From contig JANQHT010000088.1 in NCBI GenBank assembly GCA_028282545.1, positions 1 to 64,000 of the forward strand: a stretch of DNA of 64,000 nucleotides, read 5' to 3'. Shown here piece by piece: positions 63,553-64,000 of this stretch. How positions within the stretch are numbered: position 1 is the first letter of the stretch; every line of letters starts with the position of its first letter. The notes under the pieces were generated by a model. It searched no databases and was not told the DNA's origin. It worked only from the letters and a program-made list of their open reading frames with translations. The stretch is from Spirochaetales bacterium (GTDB taxonomy: Bacteria > Spirochaetota > Spirochaetia > DSM-27196 > Alkalispirochaetaceae). The translations under genes were made by a program, and so were the position numbers.

Positions 63553-63996
63553 CTAGACGTTGTCGAATGATGCGGAAAAACGCTCGCCCTTGGTTGGACG
63601 AAAGTAGTCCAACTGGTCGATTCGCGTTTCTACGATGACAAAGTCCGCCGTATCGGAGTTGATTCGCCAAAAGATCGTCATGTGCCCGCCGATCGCCTCG
63701 AGAACGTCCGATTTCAGGCTCGGATTGTCGATAATCTGCGCGTGGCCACGGGCGGTGACAATTTCGCTCAATGACCTCGTTTGGATCAGCCACTCCACAC
63801 GCGGGTTCGCCTCTATCTGCGCCACTTTGGCGAAAGACGGGACCGTCACGGTGTAGATAAAACCGTCACGACCGCGTAGTACAGCGGGTGTGACCCATCG
63901 CGATCGCGGTTCCCCCTCTGTAACGGTGGAAAGCACCGCGGTGTGGGAGTCGTCAATCACCTTCTCGAGAACGGCCAGGATGGCCTTTACATCCAT
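63553..63996 (-). CDS. Pyridoxamine 5'-phosphate oxidase-like flavin/heme-binding protein
   Basis: 147 aa. It resembles the general-stress split-barrel proteins (HTAVLSTVTEGEPRSRWVTP, FIYTVTVPSFAKVAQIEANPRVEWLIQ, ARGHAQIIDNP, FVIVETRIDQLDYF). These bind FMN, F420 or heme; the ligand here is unknown. ATG 63996 is only 5 bases from the window edge, so its ribosome-binding site and promoter are not visible. It precedes pdhA by 6 bp and is probably the first visible gene of the PDH operon. Confidence 0.8.
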   Translation of the reverse strand: MDVKAILAVLEKVIDDSHTAVLSTVTEGEPRSRWVTPAVLRGRDGFIYTVTVPSFAKVAQIEANPRVEWLIQTRSLSEIVTARGHAQIIDNPSLKSDVLEAIGGHMTIFWRINSDTADFVIVETRIDQLDYFRPTKGERFSASFDNV

Positions 63997-64000
63997 CGTT

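Noticed and set aside
1-64000. tRNA, rRNA, CRISPR array, insertion sequence or prophage
   Set aside because: Looked for short regular repeats, transposase or integrase motifs and cloverleaf-like spacers in the intergenic gaps; none was seen by eye.

Overview
The window reads as a chromosomal segment of a free-living, GC-rich spirochaete (inference). The evidence is a UPF0164/FadL-like outer-membrane protein of the type known from Treponema, a spiro-SPASM-like protein, several long proteins I recognise only as spirochaete-style hypotheticals, and a TAXI-type TRAP transporter, all in high-GC coding sequence packed with 1-40 bp overlaps. I see no rRNA, tRNA, insertion sequence, prophage or CRISPR array. 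Only one gene-free stretch exceeds 300 bases (32312-32718).

Layout. 1-4014 (minus): a sugar/glycan operon (SpsG-like, SpsF-like, GT2-like, spiro-SPASM-like). 4076-5531 (plus): xseA-xseB. 5556-7669 (minus): DUF192 lipoprotein, exported protein, zinc ribbon, alpha/beta hydrolase. 7795-10267 (plus): XRE regulator, cupin, ankyrin protein, membrane protein. 10276-17855 (minus): a giant TPR-type exported protein followed by a 1.5 kaa transmembrane SpoIIE phosphatase with a sialidase-like exterior. 17964-19250 (plus): UPF0164 barrel. 19222-21425 (minus): Gfo/Idh/MocA oxidoreductase and M29 aminopeptidase. 21490-28491 (plus): PPP phosphatase, TAXI-TRAP transporter, hypothetical, FAD protein. 28452-31756 (minus): class III cyclase and ligA. 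31778-43369 (plus): thpR, structured intergenic region, rhomboid, prfA, prmC, RelA/SpoT, tpx, bioY-bioM-bioN, trmL, proC, serS, NeuB/SpsE. 43416-46133 (minus): aconitase. 46220-49570 (plus): an unusual E1alpha-E1beta-lipoyl-FabH fusion. 49691-53985 (minus): msrB and a hybrid kinase/double-receiver pair. 54053-55846 (plus): phosphohexomutase. 55843-63996 (minus): PNPOx-like, PDH E1a-E1b-E2-E3, AI-2E transporter, trpS, clusterless MutY-like.

How it fits together. A complete canonical pyruvate dehydrogenase operon coexists with an E2-less E1-lipoyl-KASIII fusion. The fusion could turn a 2-oxo acid directly into a fatty-acid primer and is the strongest candidate for an undescribed system. Nonulosonate-type sugar genes occur at both ends of the window (SpsG/SpsF-like and NeuB). 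Signalling is rich: SpoIIE phosphatase, REC-STAS-like-REC regulator, hybrid histidine kinase, class III cyclase and ppGpp synthetase.

Two themes go beyond the gene list. First, several genes have a -35/17 bp/-10 promoter placed so that the predicted transcription start is the start codon itself, which suggests leaderless mRNAs. Second, two intergenic minus-strand elements share a box (CACTT(T)AATAAACAAC on the plus strand) and a terminator hairpin whose loop carries CCTCCTTT, the 16S anti-Shine-Dalgarno sequence, suggesting a small-RNA family. Three genes also lack a canonical start codon at the position their protein and ribosome-binding site indicate.
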